From Verrucomicrobiota bacterium (GTDB lineage: Bacteria; Verrucomicrobiota; Verrucomicrobiia; Opitutales; Opitutaceae), in the NCBI GenBank assembly GCA_028293565.1, contig JAQGON010000149.1:1-40385 (forward strand): a DNA stretch of 40,385 nucleotides, read 5' to 3'. Positions 40,277 through 40,385 of the stretch are shown here, piece by piece. Numbering within the stretch: position 1 is the first letter of the stretch; the number at the start of each line of letters is the position of its first letter. The notes under the pieces are model-generated. The model had not been told where the DNA came from, did no database searches, and saw only the letters and a list, made by a program, of their open reading frames with translations. The translations under genes and the position numbers were made by a program.

Positions 40277-40385
40277 GGGGCGAAAGTGAAATGAGCGCCA
40301 CGGGCCCGGAGGCCCGAAACAGTTCCCGGTCGGCGTGGCGTTCCGCCCGGGATGGAGCCGAAACTCGATGGATTACGCGAGCGGT

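Noticed and set aside
1-40385. CRISPR arrays, prophage genes, insertion sequences, rRNA and tRNA genes
   Set aside because: None found by reading: no regularly spaced direct repeats, no transposase or integrase motif, and no recognisable structural RNA segment.

Overview
The window is about 40 kb of GC-rich bacterial chromosome, densely packed with ordinary metabolic and transport genes. No rRNA, tRNA, CRISPR array, phage or transposase gene was seen. Short gaps, four-base ATGA/GTGA overlaps between co-directional genes, frequent absence of a clear Shine-Dalgarno sequence, and several families of palindromic intergenic repeats all fit a Verrucomicrobiota genome, probably of the Opitutaceae type. 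This placement rests on gene content and repeat style, not on a marker gene.

Layout. 1-143: the end of a possible upstream gene and a tiny hydrophobic ORF. 232-8270 (minus): an RND efflux pump and its lipoprotein adaptor, then acetate kinase and phosphoketolase, which together form the ATP-yielding acetyl-phosphate branch of the phosphoketolase pathway. 8433-8627: a 195-bp element with 42-bp inverted ends. 8643-12182 (minus): an operon of OmpR-type response regulator, histidine kinase and a 2-hydroxycarboxylate (CitS-type) transporter. Divergent from it, 12356-15041 (plus): three tandem paralogous secreted Cache-like proteins and a secreted beta-propeller, closed by a strong terminator. 15275-16810: a Tat-exported purple-acid-phosphatase-like enzyme. 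16916-21219: serine-glyoxylate aminotransferase coupled to a very large FAD/Fe-S 2-hydroxyacid dehydrogenase (YdiJ-like). 21173-22293 (minus): a split chromate transporter pair. 22472-23002: a membrane-anchored cytochrome c.

23086-28023 is a divergent catabolic locus. On the minus strand are a GntR regulator with two winged helices, a histidinol-dehydrogenase-like alcohol dehydrogenase and an SDR. On the plus strand are a beta-decarboxylating isocitrate/isopropylmalate-type dehydrogenase and an Asp/Glu-racemase-fold protein lacking the second catalytic cysteine. 28534-34727 is a complete biotin-independent malonate decarboxylase operon, mdcABCDEGH. It has no mdcF/mdcLM transporter. A second CitS-type carrier (34795-36138) converges on it instead. 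36411-40276 holds an HpcH/HpaI aldolase, a secreted NIPSNAP-like protein, a LysR regulator and a DctA-type dicarboxylate carrier.

The theme is uptake and breakdown of small organic acids (C2 to C4 hydroxy- and dicarboxylates, malonate), with three carboxylate carriers, four transcriptional regulators and several hydroxyacid dehydrogenases. Two candidates for something undescribed are (1) the kinase/regulator/transporter operon facing the triplicated secreted Cache-like proteins and propeller, and (2) the dual-winged-helix-GntR locus, whose enzyme set does not match a pathway I can name and which sits directly upstream of the malonate operon. Five different inverted-repeat elements occupy the intergenic regions.
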